DNA of 64,000 bases, from NCBI GenBank assembly GCA_949752745.1, contig OX457024.1, forward strand, positions 113,637,454 through 113,701,453. The letters are read 5' to 3'. A program made the position numbers and the translations under genes. This DNA is from Protula sp. h YS-2021. Lineage: Eukaryota; Annelida; Polychaeta; Sabellida; Serpulidae. Each line of letters opens with the position of its first letter. Position 1 is the first letter of the stretch. Under the pieces are notes generated by a model, which did no database searches, was not told the DNA's origin, and saw only the letters and a list, made by a program, of their open reading frames with translations. Below, one piece after another: positions 1-14,300 of the stretch.

Positions 1-469
1 GTTAGAGACAGAGCGATTTTGGGCTCATGTTCGACCCTTTCTGCCAAAACGACGACACAGAAGGGGTCCCTAGGTTACTTTGACCTCGGTAATAATGTAC
101 TGCAAACATTTTCTTATGTGGTTTCTGCAAGTGGTGCATTCCGCTATCTAGGGGAATTCATTCTTACTAGTTTGTAGTTGGAACTAAGATTGCAAACTGC
201 TAATTTTTTCAAAGGCATTTTAAATGACTATTATTCGAAAGGAAAATAATGAACTGAAGTCTAAAATTAATCATTTCTTGCTTGATAGTTTAACTAGATA
301 TTCCAATAAGGTATTTCAAAAATAAATGTAAAACAAATACCCTTTTCAATGATAGATCTAAGACTAGTTTTGTTCCCACAGAACCTTCGCCTACAGTGAA
401 CGCCGATTTCAGACTATCCATTGAACATTCAGATTGACTCTGTTTGTAATTTGGTTGTGAATCGCTTCG
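1..469. other. no gene recognised
   Basis: AT-rich sequence with stops in every frame at short intervals. I see no coding exon, RNA gene or clear element end before the ACGTT-rich repeat begins. Confidence 0.5.
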
Positions 470-865
470 ACCATACATCAACGTCTTGGCAACGTCTTTG
501 ACACAATGTTAAATAGAAATTGGAAAATCGGCTTTGGATTGAAGGCCAAAAATTGAATACACGTCGTCCTTATGACAAAAACCTATTAATTTTATCGCTG
601 ACCGGAAATGGTAGTCATTACAGATCAGTTTGAAAATGAACCAAAATGGGGACGTAATATATGAGAATTTCAAAGTCTGTACAATGTCGCTTTCTTGATG
701 TCATCATAACACGGGGAAATATAAGACGTTGATTGGACTTCCATTTGCAATTTTTACACAACGTTGATTAGACGTGGAAAATCGACGTTTATCCAACGTC
801 GTGGAGGATAGACGTTGTTTTGGCTTCCCTGAACAACCAAAACACAACGTGGAACGTCTCAGTGT
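470..865. repeat. dispersed ACGTT-rich repeat
   Basis: A degenerate stretch dominated by permutations of AACGTTGA, AGACGTTG and CAACGTC, in both orientations. Related stretches recur near 18,540-18,800, 35,720-35,960, 38,930-39,080 and 43,310-43,500, so this is a dispersed repeat family, probably a decayed non-autonomous DNA transposon or MITE. No ends or target duplications could be fixed. Confidence 0.55.
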
Positions 866-1731
866 TAACTGGGTATGTTCCATTTAAATAGAATGTTTAA
901 TGACAACAAAGCTTTATCATTTAACAATGTGAAACAGGAAGCTTTTTTCTTGGTGCTGTCACATATTTTCGATTGGTGTGGCCCCTGTAAATTCCATACC
1001 ATAGCACGTGCTCGGGTGTGAAATTGCAATACCATGGAATTTTCGGAGTGGGAGAATCCCTTGTGATTTGTGTGTCATAAAAGGAAAAAATCCCACCAGA
1101 TATGGGGAAAACGTTCATTGATTTATATCTGAACATTTTAAAATTTCATTTTAGTAAAATCTACCATTGATATTAGGAAAGCTCAAGGTCTATTTACAAA
1201 GAAACATGTTACATCCTGTTACACTTTGCTATCTGATGCCTCTCATGTACGCGTACGCTGAAACCATGCAGCTGCTCGAATAATTCAGTACCGCCTCGTG
1301 ATTTCTCCATTTAAAAGAGCGCTGAATACTGACATCACATTTGGTCTTCAGATACATAAAAACAAGACATCTTATTACCGATGTTTTGTCAAGATTCGTT
1401 TGTTTCAGAAACCAGTAAATATTAAAAAACAAATAATTAAAGATCGAAAGAGAATTGAAAAGTTTAAGTTCGTAACATTTCATTTATTTGGAGTTTGGCT
1501 TATTTGAAGTAAGTTTTGATCCAACATTCACATTCATTCATCTCCTGCAAAATACATTCAAAGAATATGAATTCGGATATTTTGGTGAAATTAGTAGGCA
1601 CCACCTTTTTTATTTTATATGTTTTCCCCCTTTACATCACACCATTCTGCAACAGCATAAATGTGATTTATTTAAAACTATGAGTTTTTAGTTTGCCCTC
1701 ATGTAAACTTTATAAATATAAACAATATAAA

Positions 1732-1893
1732 CAATAACCGGCTATACCTTTTTCTAGTGTCAGAGGTGATAAGAGTGCCGAGCACAAATTCCCACAATAA
1801 CCGGCTATACCTAAATCTAGTGTCTGAGGTGATAACAGCGCCGAACAACAATGCCAACAATAACCGGCTATATCTTAATCTAGTGTCACCTCC
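1732..1893. repeat. 63-bp tandem repeat, about 2.5 copies
   Basis: The string CAATAACCGGCTATA starts at 1732, 1795 and 1858, an exact 63-bp period, and each copy continues with CTAGTGTC then GAGGTGATAA until the array breaks. An isolated further copy lies at about 2,310-2,375 behind a poly-G run (2,195-2,206). The period is a multiple of three, so all frames show an apparent 21-residue repeat. I do not regard that as coding. Confidence 0.8.
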
Positions 1894-2375
1894 TTTTGTC
1901 GATTTGATAAACTCCATTTTGATATGAAGTGCACAGTTAATTTCACACATTTATATACACATCTTACCTACTCCGGATACCTACAATACTGTTTGCAAAT
2001 TGCAATTGTCCTTGTATTGCAATTGAAAAAGTTAAGTACAATCACTGTAGATCAGTCGTCGACTCTCGTCTATGATGGATTAACCGTGTAATATACAACT
2101 CTAGCTCAGTCATCGACTCTGGTCTGTGATGGATAATTATATCAATCAGATCAATGGTCTGTGATCAATTACAAATAAAACAGAATTCCTTGTTGGGGGG
2201 GGGGGGCAAAAGTGTCAGGGGGAAGTACCAGGGAGGAAAGGGCCAGGGGGATAGTGCGGGGGAGTTCCGGGGCAAAGGGCCAGGGATGAAAGGGCCTGCT
2301 AACGCCCACAATAACCGGCTATATCTTACTCCAGTATCAGAAGTGATAAGGTCACACCGAACAACAATGACTCTC

Positions 2376-4370
2376 CTATTCAGTTTTCTACCATTTCTTC
2401 ATGACCATCCTTTAAATATAAATATAGAATCAAAAGTTAAAATTTTACTTTTGCAACATACAAGCTAATGCCTGCTTTTTAAGAATCATGACGAAAACAT
2501 GTAATTTGCTATTAAAAAGAGACTGCTAAAAAGAAAGTGCACTTTTAAACGATTAGATAACTTACGGACTTAGCTGGAAATAAACTTGGGATTTTCATTT
2601 GATTTATATCCAGATTTGCGGTCATGAGCCTTAGTGTGTCACGGCAAACAGGACAAACATAATAAGGCCAGGGCGGCACCCTCCCCATCTTTATCAGTTA
2701 TGTTTATGGGCAACTCAAATGTGCAAAAATTTAAAGCAAATGCAGTGCGATCCCTTTACTGCCTCATATTATGGGATGTAAGCGATATCACCTCTTAGGC
2801 AAGCCTAGCACTATACTATGCAAAATGTCAATAACAATAAAATCGAAGAAGATGAACATAAACCTTTCACTGACTCTCAAGAGCGTGACGTTAATTAGGA
2901 ATTCATAAACTAAATTACAAATTAGCTAGACTATTTTTGCTATTAATTAGCTAAAACTGCAATTAGAAAAATTACGGTCCAGAAGATTGATTTTCTTCTT
3001 CACCAACTCTCATTTCGAGAAGGTCTTAAACTAGCTCAGAAGAATGAATCTTTTATTGTTTGGTATTTGGTTAAAAACGGAGAACAGAAGATTCATCCAT
3101 GACGCCTTATCTTGCTGACAGGGATGGAGGGGATGGAGTGTAAGCACATACAACGCTGACAGATCCTATTTGAAGGGCGGACGAAGGCGCGTAGGTGCGA
3201 TCGGCGTCTCAGTCTTATTTAGCAGTTCGCTGCTGCGAAGCCTACACCGTGTTGCCGTGGTTCGTAATGCAATCAGCAACACCAGAAAAGGGTAAAATAC
3301 TCGTAAAGTTTCTGTTTCTGCTATCCTCGTCTCCTTGAGAGCTACAATGTCCAAACTAGGTTTGACTGATTCCTCTTCAATGCCAGTTAGTCAGTGCCCA
3401 GACACGTTATCCCTAAATTCCAAGCACCTATCCGTAGTACTATACTCTTCTTGGGTACTGATAATAACGAACTACTGGTCGGTACTCATGAGTTCCGTGC
3501 ACCCTGCGAATCAGGCAGGTCGTGGTGGAACCGTGCCCATTTAAGTAGGACTAGAGCACACTGGCGGCAATTATTTGTTGCAGGGTTTGTTACCTTAGCC
3601 ACTATACTCTATCCGCACTATACTATAGCCACTATACTCTATCAACGGGGCTCTACAACTTACAGCTGGGTAACAGATTTTAACCCCAGGTTGTGTCCAC
3701 GCCCCAATAGGCCGGCAGCGGGTACTTTGTACACGTAGTACACCGGTTGGGTCAGCTGTTATCCCGCCCATGCCAAAATCCTGTTCATGTTGCGCAGGGT
3801 CACCTGGCGGGCTCCTCTACTTTCACTTTTCAGCCCAAGACACTTCGACCTAAACCGGATGGAATAGTTAGTAAGCACAAAGAAACAAGAGCTGAATGTG
3901 AACCACGTGAATGTGAGTTATTTAATAAACATATGATGAAATTCTAAAATGATCAATCAACACAATTTGGTTGCATTCGATTTTAAACTAAAATGTAACC
4001 CGACCAGGAATATTGTACTCAGACTCTCAATTATTCATCAGATGAACAGAAGGAAGTCATGAATTGCGTTGTGGGAATAACAAAACACACAACGAATTGC
4101 TCAAAATAGTCACGTCTGACAGCATATCGCAGTCCACCGGATGCTACTATTCACTTCCCTCGCAGGAAATTTTCTTTGTCATGTAATGTTTTACTTCCTG
4201 CACACAAAGCTTCTTAAATTCAGATTTAGAGAATAGCTTGCTTATTTATCATGTATGAAGTTAAATGCACCACAGAGATTGCGACCAAATCTACTTGCAA
4301 ATATTAATGTTTCATAAGCACAAGTGAAGCTGTTTGAACAGAATACTTAAATGTACAGCAAAAGAAAGGA
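2376..4370. other. gene-free stretch with small repeats
   Basis: No convincing exon. At 3,590-3,650 a short motif (CACTATACTCTATC and variants) is repeated about three times. The segment 3,170-3,760 is less AT-rich than its surroundings and looks like an old dispersed element, but no ends or protein similarity were recognised. Confidence 0.4.
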
Positions 4371-4375
4371 AGGAA

Positions 4376-4417
4376 ATGTTTAACCTAAGTGGTCATTACG
4401 CAACTCCAGGACATTTT
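4376..4417 (+). pseudogene. truncated copy of lectin exon 1 (copy 0)
   Basis: Starts with ATG and encodes MFNLSGHYATPG, matching the beginning of the lectin first exon (MSNQSSHYAVPG at 11,344). After about 14 codons it jumps into sequence that lies roughly 0.8 kb downstream of exon 1 in the copy at 9,030 (CACGGTGTATAGGA near 4,425, compared with 9,817). An internal deletion has therefore removed the rest of the exon and its splice donor. It cannot serve as a first exon. Confidence 0.7.
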
Positions 4418-4420
4418 CAG

Positions 4421-6150
4421 TGCATCACGGTGTATAGGATATTACGAAAAATATACATTAAATATACATTAAAAATAAAGTCTTAATTTTAGAATGTTCT
4501 ACCCTCTGTTTTGGCTCATCCACTAGCTCAGAGGACCAGTAGTCTTATACTGACCTTTAGAATCCCACATAAGTGTTGCCTTTAAGTAATATCACACTAC
4601 TTAATTCTAAATAGCCAATGCATTGACCTTAGGTTTGCTAGCTTAGGTAAAGTCACAATGTTTACAATCGATTATTGAATTCCTATGTGTCTATTTTGCC
4701 ATGGGCTTTCCCGACCACTCAATGTGAGACGGTTAGGGATAAGATGACCAGTATCCTGTATAACTGCTACTTTCACGTAATAGCTACAGCATTTAATTCT
4801 AAACAACCAATGCATTGACCTCATGTTCACGAGCTGAGGTAAAGTCACAATGTTTTGCAGTTTTTAATAGACTTAGGGATTTTCAATTCATACTGATTAT
4901 TGAATTCATACAACATGTCTTTTTGGTCATGTGTTTTTTCGTCCACGTAATATGAGTCGCTTAAAGAGATAATGACCAAATTTGGCAGCAGAAAAATCAT
5001 TGGTCAATGATGTATTTCAAAACATTCATTTGCAGTTTTTATGCAAGAACGGACATTGACATTTTGGCTATGAAGCCTATATATAATGCACACGTTTTTG
5101 TAGCTCATAGTCTATGCAGTCTGAGCTTAGAAATCGATTTGCTGCCTTATTTGCGTGTGCTGTGTGTTGTACCTTGTCAGGCTGATGTTTACCTTCCACA
5201 TATAACTATGATTACAATTGCTATCAAGTTCTTTCACGCTATAAATGGCTAAAATCATAAACTTTTTATCTGCTTTTTAACCTTTTTATTTATTCTTTGA
5301 TTAAGCTATCACCCTTATAAGCTTTCACCCTTGTATTCCACAGAGAATAAATCTCATTTCTAAATGTGAAATCTTTTACTTTTATTTCTTATTTTTATCA
5401 AATTGGGAGTTTTCATTTACATAAAACAGCTCGCGAAACATAAACTTTTTCATGTGAGCTGTCCACTTGCTACAAGATTGTTATGATATAATGCCATAAT
5501 AACGCTCATGACGCTATAATAATTTATCTGTTCCAGCGATTATTTTACGTTTGATCAACGTCTCATTTTCGATGACTATGAATGCCTATCTACCTATCAT
5601 TGTTTTTTGAAAGTAGGGAGAGTACCATAACATAGACGTTGTAAAGAGGCCTACATTTCAGGATGTCTACAAGGAAAACTATCCAGCACAAAGGGTCTTA
5701 AGCTGATAATGTCTACAAATTTAGAGAAAGTAAAGAAACTAGACATCTAGGACAACCACACCTCATTAAATGTATAGGGGAATACTAGAACATCACAGTC
5801 TGTTGAGAATTATTTCTCACACTTCACGCGGGCATATGTACTGCACTTTTAAGATTTTTAATAAATTTACTAAGGTGGTTGAGATTGGATGGTTGACGAA
5901 ATGCGCGATACTACATGGACTGCTGGCGAACCGACTCATACTCAAACTAGACCGAATTTTGCTGCACGGTAGCAAAATGGCACCCTCGTGCAATGCTAGA
6001 AGGCCAAAGACACAATATATCTGTTCAAAAACAAACTCTGTTTCGAGATACTTCCGGCACACTTCCGGCATTTCTCTTGACCGAGGTCATCGAAGAAAAT
6101 ATAATCAAACCTATTTTAGGCACAAATGATCCAATTAAGTTCAAAATCAG
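4421..6150. other. gene-free stretch, copy of lectin-locus flank
   Basis: 4,421-5,260 resembles the flank after exon 1 at 9,187-10,400, including the phrase AATGCATTGACCTCA, here present twice (near 4,616 and 4,810). 5,640-6,150 resembles 20,195-20,450. It is part of the tandemly duplicated locus, and I see no coding exon. Confidence 0.5.
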
Positions 6151-8150
6151 TTCAAAACAGTTTGCGACACAAACTCCGGTTCCGTGACCTTGACCATAAT
6201 CAAGGAGGTCACGGTCACTGCGGTGCCTCTTAGATAACGTCTGTGGGGCCCAAAGCCTTGAAAATCAGCTCAAAATCGCTCTTTCTCTAACTGTCTCAAG
6301 ACAATAGTCAGTTTTCGGTTCAAAATAATGGCTAACTTCCAGTTTTTGACCTTGAATAGGAGCGAGTTGCTCAAGGTCAGAGTTGAAAATAAGTTCAAAA
6401 TTGCTAAGTCCTAACCGTTGACGAGATACTGGACAATGTAAGGTTTTTGACTTGACCATGACCGAGAAGGTCACAATCACCGAGGTTCCTCTCATACGAC
6501 GTCTCTTATGCGCAAAGAATAAAAAATAAGCTTTAGCTGTTTCTAAGATAATGGTCAACTTCCGGTTTTTGACTATGATCATGGACGAGGACGTCAAGGT
6601 CACATAGGTGTATTTAGAAAATGTGTTTTAATGGCAAAGGTTCGAAATGAGGTCATAATATCAAACCGTTTTTAAAGAGTGGTCAACTTCCGGGTTTTTT
6701 CCTTGATCATAACCGAGAAGGTCAATGCCAATCAAACAAAAATCACTCTGTCTTTAATCTTTTTCGCCATAGTGATCAGTTTTCGGCTTTTGGCCTTGCC
6801 CATGATGGAGAAATTAATGGTCACAGAGGTGCGTCGTACATAACTCCCTTCAGGCCCAGAGGATCTCAAGTCAGCTCAAACTCGCTCTGTCTCTAACCCC
6901 TTTCGAGCTACGCTCATCTTCTGGTTTCTGAACTTTATCATGGCCGATTTCAGGGTCATCAAGCTACATCTTTTAGTCCAAAAGCATCGAGAAAAGCGCA
7001 GGATTGCTCTATCGCTAAACATTTTTCAAATCCTATTCAACTTTTATTTTTTATCTTGATCTTGATTTACATCTAATATGACGCCTGTTAGGTCCAGAGG
7101 TTCGAAAGTAAGCTACAAATTGCTCTGACTCTAAGTGTTTCAGAGATGTTGATCAATATCCGGTTTTTACGTTGACCGAGGAGGCCAAGGGGACTAAGCT
7201 ACTTTTAATATGACGTCATTTAAGCCCAAAGGTGCGAATATGTGCTCAAAAGCTCTCTTTCTATAACCGTTTTCGAGATGATAGCCAGTTTGATCTTGAC
7301 CGTGACAAAAAGGTCAAGGTCACCAATATATGACGTCTTTCATATGTTAAAAATCGTTAAATCCTAACCGCTGTTGAGATGCTGGACAAATTACAGTTCT
7401 TAACCATAACCGAGGAGCTCACGGTCACTGACGTACCTCTTATATAATGTCTCTAACCCTTTTCAAAATAATAGACAAATTCAAATTTTTCACCTTGACC
7501 ATGGCTGAGGAGGTCGAGGTCACCGAAGTAACTCTTGTGTTGCGTCTTTTAGTCCAAAAGCGTAAAAATAACCTCGAAATCGAGATAATGGTGAATTTCC
7601 TTCATCATGGCCAAAGAGGTTAAGTTCAGCACGTGCTTGATACCGATCAGCTTCCAGATTTTGACCTTGAACTTGAGCAAAGAGGTCAAGGTCACCGAAG
7701 TGCCTCTTACATAACGTTATTTAGGCACAAAAGGGTAAAATACTCCACATCTGTAACCGTTTTCGAGATAATTGTCAACTTCCAATTTTTGATACTGCCC
7801 CTGACCGAGGGGTACAAAGTCACTATGATATCTCTTATATGAGAATATATGAATATATGAAAATGAGCTCCAAATCGTTCTAACTCTAACCGTTTTTGAG
7901 TTAAGGGACAACTTCTGGATTTCGATTTTGCATTATGGTGTCTTCAAAATCGCTCTATCTGAAGCCGTTTTTGAAATAATAGTCAGCTCTCTATTTTGGT
8001 CTTGACCATGACTCAGGGGGTTATGGTCACCGAGGTAATTCTTATGTGAAATCTTTTAGGTCCATAGGTTCAGAAATAAGTTCAAAAATCTCTAACCGTT
8101 TTCGAGATAATGGTTTTTTCTCAATTTCGTTTGACAACAACAAACCTTGT
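6150..8150. repeat. degenerate satellite array, period about 140 bp (array 1)
   Basis: Many diverged copies of one unit. Its landmarks, in order, are CAACTTCCGGTTTTTGACCT, TGACCATGACCGAGGAGGTC, AAGGTCACCGAGGTACCTCT, TATATGACGTCTTTTAGGCC, CAAAATCGCTCTGTCTCTAA and CCGTTTTCGAGATAATGGT. Copies vary in length and several are truncated. Exact TCAAGGTCA sites occur near 6,594, 7,313 and 7,686. The same array occurs at 18,990-21,290, also upstream of a lectin first exon, and a remnant lies at about 36,020-36,190. Confidence 0.85.
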
Positions 8151-9029
8151 AGGAGTTATTTCCTGGAAACCATTTTGGAGGAAAAATAATACTTTGACCT
8201 CACTTTGTCCTTCATCTTGAAATTAAGGTAAACAAAACTGCTGATTTCACGAAGCCACGTCATCGTCTGTCTATGTGCCAAATTTCATTTCTGTTCACCA
8301 AGCAGTGTAAGAGGAGTTTTCTGAAAAAAAAAATCCTTTTTGAAAAAAAACTAGAAAACAAAACAAAAACAAAGAAGGGAGAAAAGCAGCCACAATTCTT
8401 AGCAAAGCATATCCATTTGCACACTTTGTTCGCAAGTGGAAAAATGACAACGGTTTATGTGTCGGTTACTTGTCTTTTCCTCACATGAAAAAAATCCGGC
8501 CCAAACACTCCACCCTGAAAAGTAAAGAAATTATGGGAGAGTATACAACTGGTATTGAAAACGAAACTGTGGGGGAGTTCTTCTTGAACATAATTTCTTA
8601 ACAGGTTTTTTAACAAGAATTAAAAGGCTATGTTTATTTTTTTCTCTATTTTCAATTTTGATTAATAATATTAACAGTTCGTTTCTCTGGAAATTCGAAT
8701 GAGCGATAAGGTACTTGTACATATAATCCACTAGGGATTTGACAAGCTTTGTGGAATTAAACAGATCGCAATCAAGCCGTTACATTTTCGGCACATTGTT
8801 ATTGGCATTATCTGGGAGTTGTTTTTACTTAGAAAGGGCAGCTCTTCATGGCCTTGTCAACCGGATGTGATGATTCACTTCCATTACAGTCTTATAACTA
8901 ATTTTGTATTGGTTCTTACAGAGAAGGCGGAGGCGAAAAAAAGTTCAACTATTTTAAAATATAAATTTCATAATCCAACTTCAATGTGTTTAAGCAGAGT
9001 GCTGAAAACAATACCAATAGCAAGAGGAA
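8151..9029. other. sequence upstream of lectin exon 1 copy I
   Basis: Matches, with divergence, the stretches upstream of the other first exons (10,780-11,343 and 21,300-22,049). Shared landmarks are GTACTTGTACATATAATCCA, TTGGCATTATCTGG and GATGTGATGATTCACTTCCA. It probably includes the promoter and 5' UTR of this exon copy, but I see no clear TATA box. Confidence 0.45.
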
Positions 9030-9186
9030 ATGTCTAGCCAAAGTAGCCATTATGCAGTTCCAAGGCGAATGAGCGACGCATCGGATACATTGCATTTGAG
9101 TGATCTGACAGAAGAATATCTTGAGGTGGCCAACAGTGTTCGGGGCGTGCAAAAGCCTTCTACGAAAGCCAACATCCCGCAAACCG
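9030..9186 (+). CDS. intact spare first exon of the lectin gene (copy I)
   Basis: An ATG followed by 52 open codons ends in a phase-1 donor (CCG|GTAACT), the same length and phase as exon 1 of gene A at 11,344. The peptide starts MSSQSSHYAVPRRMSD and keeps both cytosolic tyrosine motifs (YAVP and EEYLEV). No membrane or lectin exon lies between this copy and 11,344, so it would have to splice over exon 1 of gene A to the membrane exon at 13,228. All introns are phase 1, so such a transcript would stay in frame. It is either an alternative first exon and promoter or a recent relic. The sequence alone cannot decide whether it is transcribed. Confidence 0.6.
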
Positions 9187-11343
9187 GTAACTTACTATAT
9201 TAAACTATTGCATTTTAGAATTTGAAGTCATTGATAATTTGCGCATTTCTTCGATATATTTGTTTTTCATGATTTTCTAAATAGGTCAAAAGCTATTCTT
9301 AAACTTTTGCTATGGCTTATAAGTTATAAATCTGTTTCATAATTAACAATAATATTAATAAAGCCTCAGTGCTTGCGAATGGACAACAGTTTATGTGAGA
9401 AGTCCCTAATTCATGTTACATTACTCACTGCCGTCATCAAGGATATTCCTCCGTCATGGGCATGGCACCAATTTTGTGCTATGAATAGAATACTTTAAGC
9501 TTGAAACAATAATGATTGGAGTAAAAATGAAACTATTTAAACAAAATAATGAATACATAGAACGAAGTCTTAAGGCGTTTTGCTGTAACCAGACATTGCA
9601 AAAGCCTCCTTCCCTTTTAGTTTTGTTTTCGTGGTATCTTTCAAGTTTTCATCGTCACTTTTTGGTTTCAACTCAGCTCATCCAAACGACTAGGGTCAAG
9701 AATTTAAAATTTGGCACACCTTTAGTGGCGCTTATAATCCACATTATTGACATGTGTCTTCTGATGATGTCATTAAATTTTCATTTTTGTCGTTGCTGGA
9801 GGCTTTGATGACGGAGTTCATCACGGTGTATAGGACGTTACGAACAACATACATTAAAAAAGTATTAATTTTAGAATGTTCTACCCTCCGTTCTAACAGT
9901 CCCACTGGTCACCAGGAATATCGCAACATAAAACGCCTTTACAACGGTAAAGCAGTATGAGTACTACTGTAATGACCTCCAGTATCCAGCATAGCTAGTG
10001 TTGCTTACACGTTATAGCCACATTAATTATTACTGAACAAATGTATCGACCTCGGGTACATTCGATTAAGTAAGGCCACAATGTATTTCGGTTAAAAATC
10101 ACACTTAGGGATTTCCCATTCTCATAGATTATTGAATTCTTACGATGCATATAATCCCTTTTTGGCATGAGCTTGCCCAACAAACAAACCTCAGACGGTT
10201 AGGTATAGAAAAACTAAATCTGATAGCAGAAACATAGAGAATTATGCCCAGTTCGTCCTCGAATTTTAAAAAATTCATTTATATTTTGCATAAAAATCGG
10301 ACATTGAAATTTACCACTGAAGCTCATGCATAGTGCACGCGCTTAGATAGATCACAGCGCCTGGGATTTGCTTCATTTGTCTCCTTAACAGACAGGTTCC
10401 GAATTTCTGACTCAATGGCTTCATTTATTTGCTGAATTGATCATTTTTGCTTATGTGGACAAAATGCCCCCTATTCCTGTGTTCAGCCTTTCAATTCTGG
10501 ACATATCGTAGAGACCCGACCATTCGATTTTCCCAGTATTCTAGGATGTTATCATTTAACCCATCCAATAAAGTTGGAAGCCAGTAAATACTGATAAGAA
10601 TTGTAAAAAGAGAATTGTCCTGGTATTGTAAAAAGAGAATTGTAAGAATTGTAAAATTGTAAAAAGAGAATTGTAAAGGCCCGTTACGTTTATTTGAAAT
10701 GGATGTTCAATAGACCCTGTATAAAAACAGGAAAAAGGTTTAGTTTTCGGTTAGTTGTCCTGTCCTCACATGCAAGAAAACCGGTTCAAGCACTCATTAT
10801 TTTAAAAGTAAAGATTTAATTAAGAAAACTATAAAAGAATTTAACGATAATATTTCGCTTTTTCTTCATTTTAAATTTAGATTCATATTATTGTTACTTA
10901 ATTTCTCTGGGCGATTAAATGAACAACAAGATACTTGCACATATAATCCATCAGGGACTTGCAGACTTTGCCCATTTAAAGAGCTCTCCAGCAAGCAGTC
11001 ACATTTGCGGCATATGCTTATTGGCATTATCTGGACATCTATATTGTTCTAAAACGGCTGCTCTTCAATCCTTAGAAACAGGATGTGATGATTCACTTCC
11101 ATTGCAAAACATTCCAAACTGTTTTTTGCATTTTACTTCCTATAGTACAAAAGCTTTCTACTTTCGAATTTAGAGAATAGCAGAATTTGTGTAACATGTG
11201 ACTTTATAAATTATGACGCACTTTGTATTTTTTATACAGACTGAGAAGGCGCAAGATACAAATACGAACTTTCTCTGAAATATAAATATTTCATGATCCA
11301 AAGTTTAAGCAGGGAATAGAAATCAACATCAATACCAAGAAAA
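9187..11343. other. lectin-locus duplicated flank, no gene
   Basis: The flank of exon copy I followed by the upstream part of exon copy II. 10,590-10,680 holds a short tandem repeat of the motif AATTGTAAAAAGAG. No coding exon recognised. Confidence 0.5.
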
Positions 11344-14300
11344 ATGTCTAACCAAAGTAGCCATTATGCAGTTCCAGGACAAATGAGCGACTTAGCGGAT
11401 ACAATGCGGTTGAGTGATATGGCTCAAGAATACCTTGATGTGACCAGCGGTGTTGGGGGTGTGCAAAAGCCATTTACGAAAGCCGTCACTCAACCAGCAG
11501 GTAACGTACTACATTACACTATTGCATTTTACAAAGTGAGACTGCCATTGATATTTATGAACAGAATATTCACACAATATATTTATTTTTCATGATTTCA
11601 TAAATTTCATAAATCGAAAGATATCTGTTGTTATGGTTTATAAACTGTAAATTTTTGTTACCATAATTATATCAATAAAGCCTCAGTGCTTGCGAATGAA
11701 CGTGCCCCAAATTTATTTGTGCCCGAAAGACACATCATTTTACTCACTGCCGTTTCTCATCAAGGATTTTATTCCCTCCTCACAATGGTACCTATTTTGC
11801 ATAATGAATCTAATGCTAATAGCTTAAATTAGTGGCAAATTATATGTACGTGCTCTAACAATAATAATTCGAGTAAAATGGAACTATTTTAACGATTAAA
11901 AATTGGGACGAAGTCTAAAGGAGCATTGCAAAACCCACCTCCTCTTGTTTATTCCTGACATTTTGTCCGTTTTAATCGTCAGTTGTTGGTTTCAACTCAG
12001 ATCCTCCAAACGGCTAGTGTCAATAATTTAAAGATCATGATTCTCGCGAAAAAATGCTGACATTTTACATCATCACCGTCTTCAAAAATTTTCGAAGTGC
12101 ATCTACAGCTATAGAGCAAAAAGGTCATGAAATTACCTCAAGAAACATTTTAGTGATCTACCTTTTGACAATGTTTTCAAGTTTTCCTTTTCTGGACGAT
12201 TTTAACGAGAGAAATACAGTTAGAATTGTAATAAGTCCTACGCCCTTTTTACACGTCCACAAACCCATCTGAAACGTTTCACTACAAAGAGCCTCTTTAA
12301 CAGTAACGCAACATGATATATTGACTTCCAGTATCCTGAATAGTTGTGCTACTTTCGCAGTATAGCTACAGTTCTTGATACTCAGTAACAAGTGCATCGA
12401 TCTCAGGTACACTGTATGCCTATATTTGACGTATGATGTCGAAAAAGCATAGTATTCAATTTTCCCAATTTTACATAGTTTTAATAAGGAAATTCGTCAT
12501 TGTATAAGGACATGTGAAGAATAAACATGGGAAATAAAAATATAATGTTAAAAGTCCTACCCTCCTTTTACACGTCACATCACATAGTGCATGGCACAAA
12601 GCTCTTATATAGCGATAAATTACAGCCGTTCAACTAATTAATTGACCGCAAATTAGTTGAATAAGAACGCAAAATAATCAAATTTACCTCATAACTGAAA
12701 CGTCTGTTAGGTCTGAGTCAAAGTTCTTATCAGATCCTTTTCCTACGTTTGGAAATGCCGTGAACTTGAATATAACTCAATTAGGTTTACTTCATAAATT
12801 CATCAAAATAAAGTTGTAAATTTTATCGTTCTAATTGAAAAATCAGATAGTTTGTCACGTATTCCGTTAGGTTTGGTCAGGTCCACTTGGTGTGGCCTCT
12901 GTGATATATAATAGAGTGGCCTCTATCGGCCGTCCGTCCGTAAGCAATAAAACTGTGTGGAAATATGTTCCACTTGCATTAGCGGTAGCCATTTTCCCGC
13001 CAATTTGACGAATGCAAAAAGCAATTTACAGGAAGACATTCAAGGACATGTCAATGTTAATTTTCGTCCAACTGGCATGGTGATATTACTCTTCAACAAT
13101 GGCGTTTAACAATGAGGTTCTGCATAATTTACAACATGACAATTGAAATTAATAAGACATTTAAGATGACAATGAATAATCTACCTATCAATTTCTATTA
13201 ATATAAGGTTTTAAATTTTCCTTACAGAAAAACCAGAAAGGTGCAGTCTTAAGCTCCTAGTGTTTATAGGAATAATAATAATGATTATACATTTCGTGGT
13301 GTATGGTGGGATGGAAATATTTCATGCTATGACCACAGGTGTGTCTCTGTAATCCTGAATATTTTATTCTAAATCTCACTTGGTTTATATCACACTTTCT
13401 TCAAACCTCTCTTAGTTTAAAAGTATTTAAACTATTTCATCAGTATTATCCTTTCTTATAAATTTGCCATCATGCAGTAATTTTACATTTTACAGCAAAA
13501 GCGTCATGCAGTGAAAATGTAGATACAAAAGTGAAGTCTATCCAGTTCCAAGTTATTCAGTCTTTGTGGCTGCAACTGGAAAACAAAAGTATAATGGATC
13601 AACCCCTTTGGAGTAAGAGTACATTTAGATCCGGAACAAATTTAACACTTCCCTTTCTCTCTCAATGAAAACTTGTGCTCTACGTGTTTTCGATGTTTTG
13701 AAAATAAGCAATGAAAAGTAAAAATTAAGGATTTAAAATCTGTGGTCAAATATTGAACAAAAAAATTAATATGTCAATAAAGTAGATATTTAAAAAATTC
13801 AATATATTTTATTTTATTATACATGATGTTTTGATCAGCAGAGTTTATATTTTAGGTTTCTGCACCTCTGAGTCATGCTTCAAGAGGACAGCAGAGAAGA
13901 TGACTTGGAAGAACGCTAGGTTGTACTGCCAATCAACCGGAGGACGCCTGGCTGAAATCTATGACGACACTGTTAACGACCATGTTTTACAAATGGCTAA
14001 TGGTAATACGTTATGCAATGTTTTCAATTTCATTACTGTTTAAATAATTAAACGCTTTATAATTCTGTTCACTAACTTATCTTTTACAGGTTTTTAAAGT
14101 CTTTTCATGTATTTTAGCCATTCATTTCAAAAGCAGAATTCAGATTTATGCGCTAAGGGTCTAATTTTTCATGTCATTACAACTCAGGTCTTAGGGTTAG
14201 GGTTTGACTTCATTTTGAATTTCTTTCTCAACAATTCACTATTAATGGGATTTTCAATGTCAGATATGCAGGAAGCTTGCATTCCCTTTTTTGTTTGCAC

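Noticed and set aside
3166..3947. Several overlapping frames in a less AT-rich stretch
   Set aside because: No domain, no splice context, short tandem motifs inside; more likely an old repeat.
14190..14206. TTAGGGTTAGGG, telomere-like
   Set aside because: Only about two and a half units, not conserved in the second locus copy; chance.
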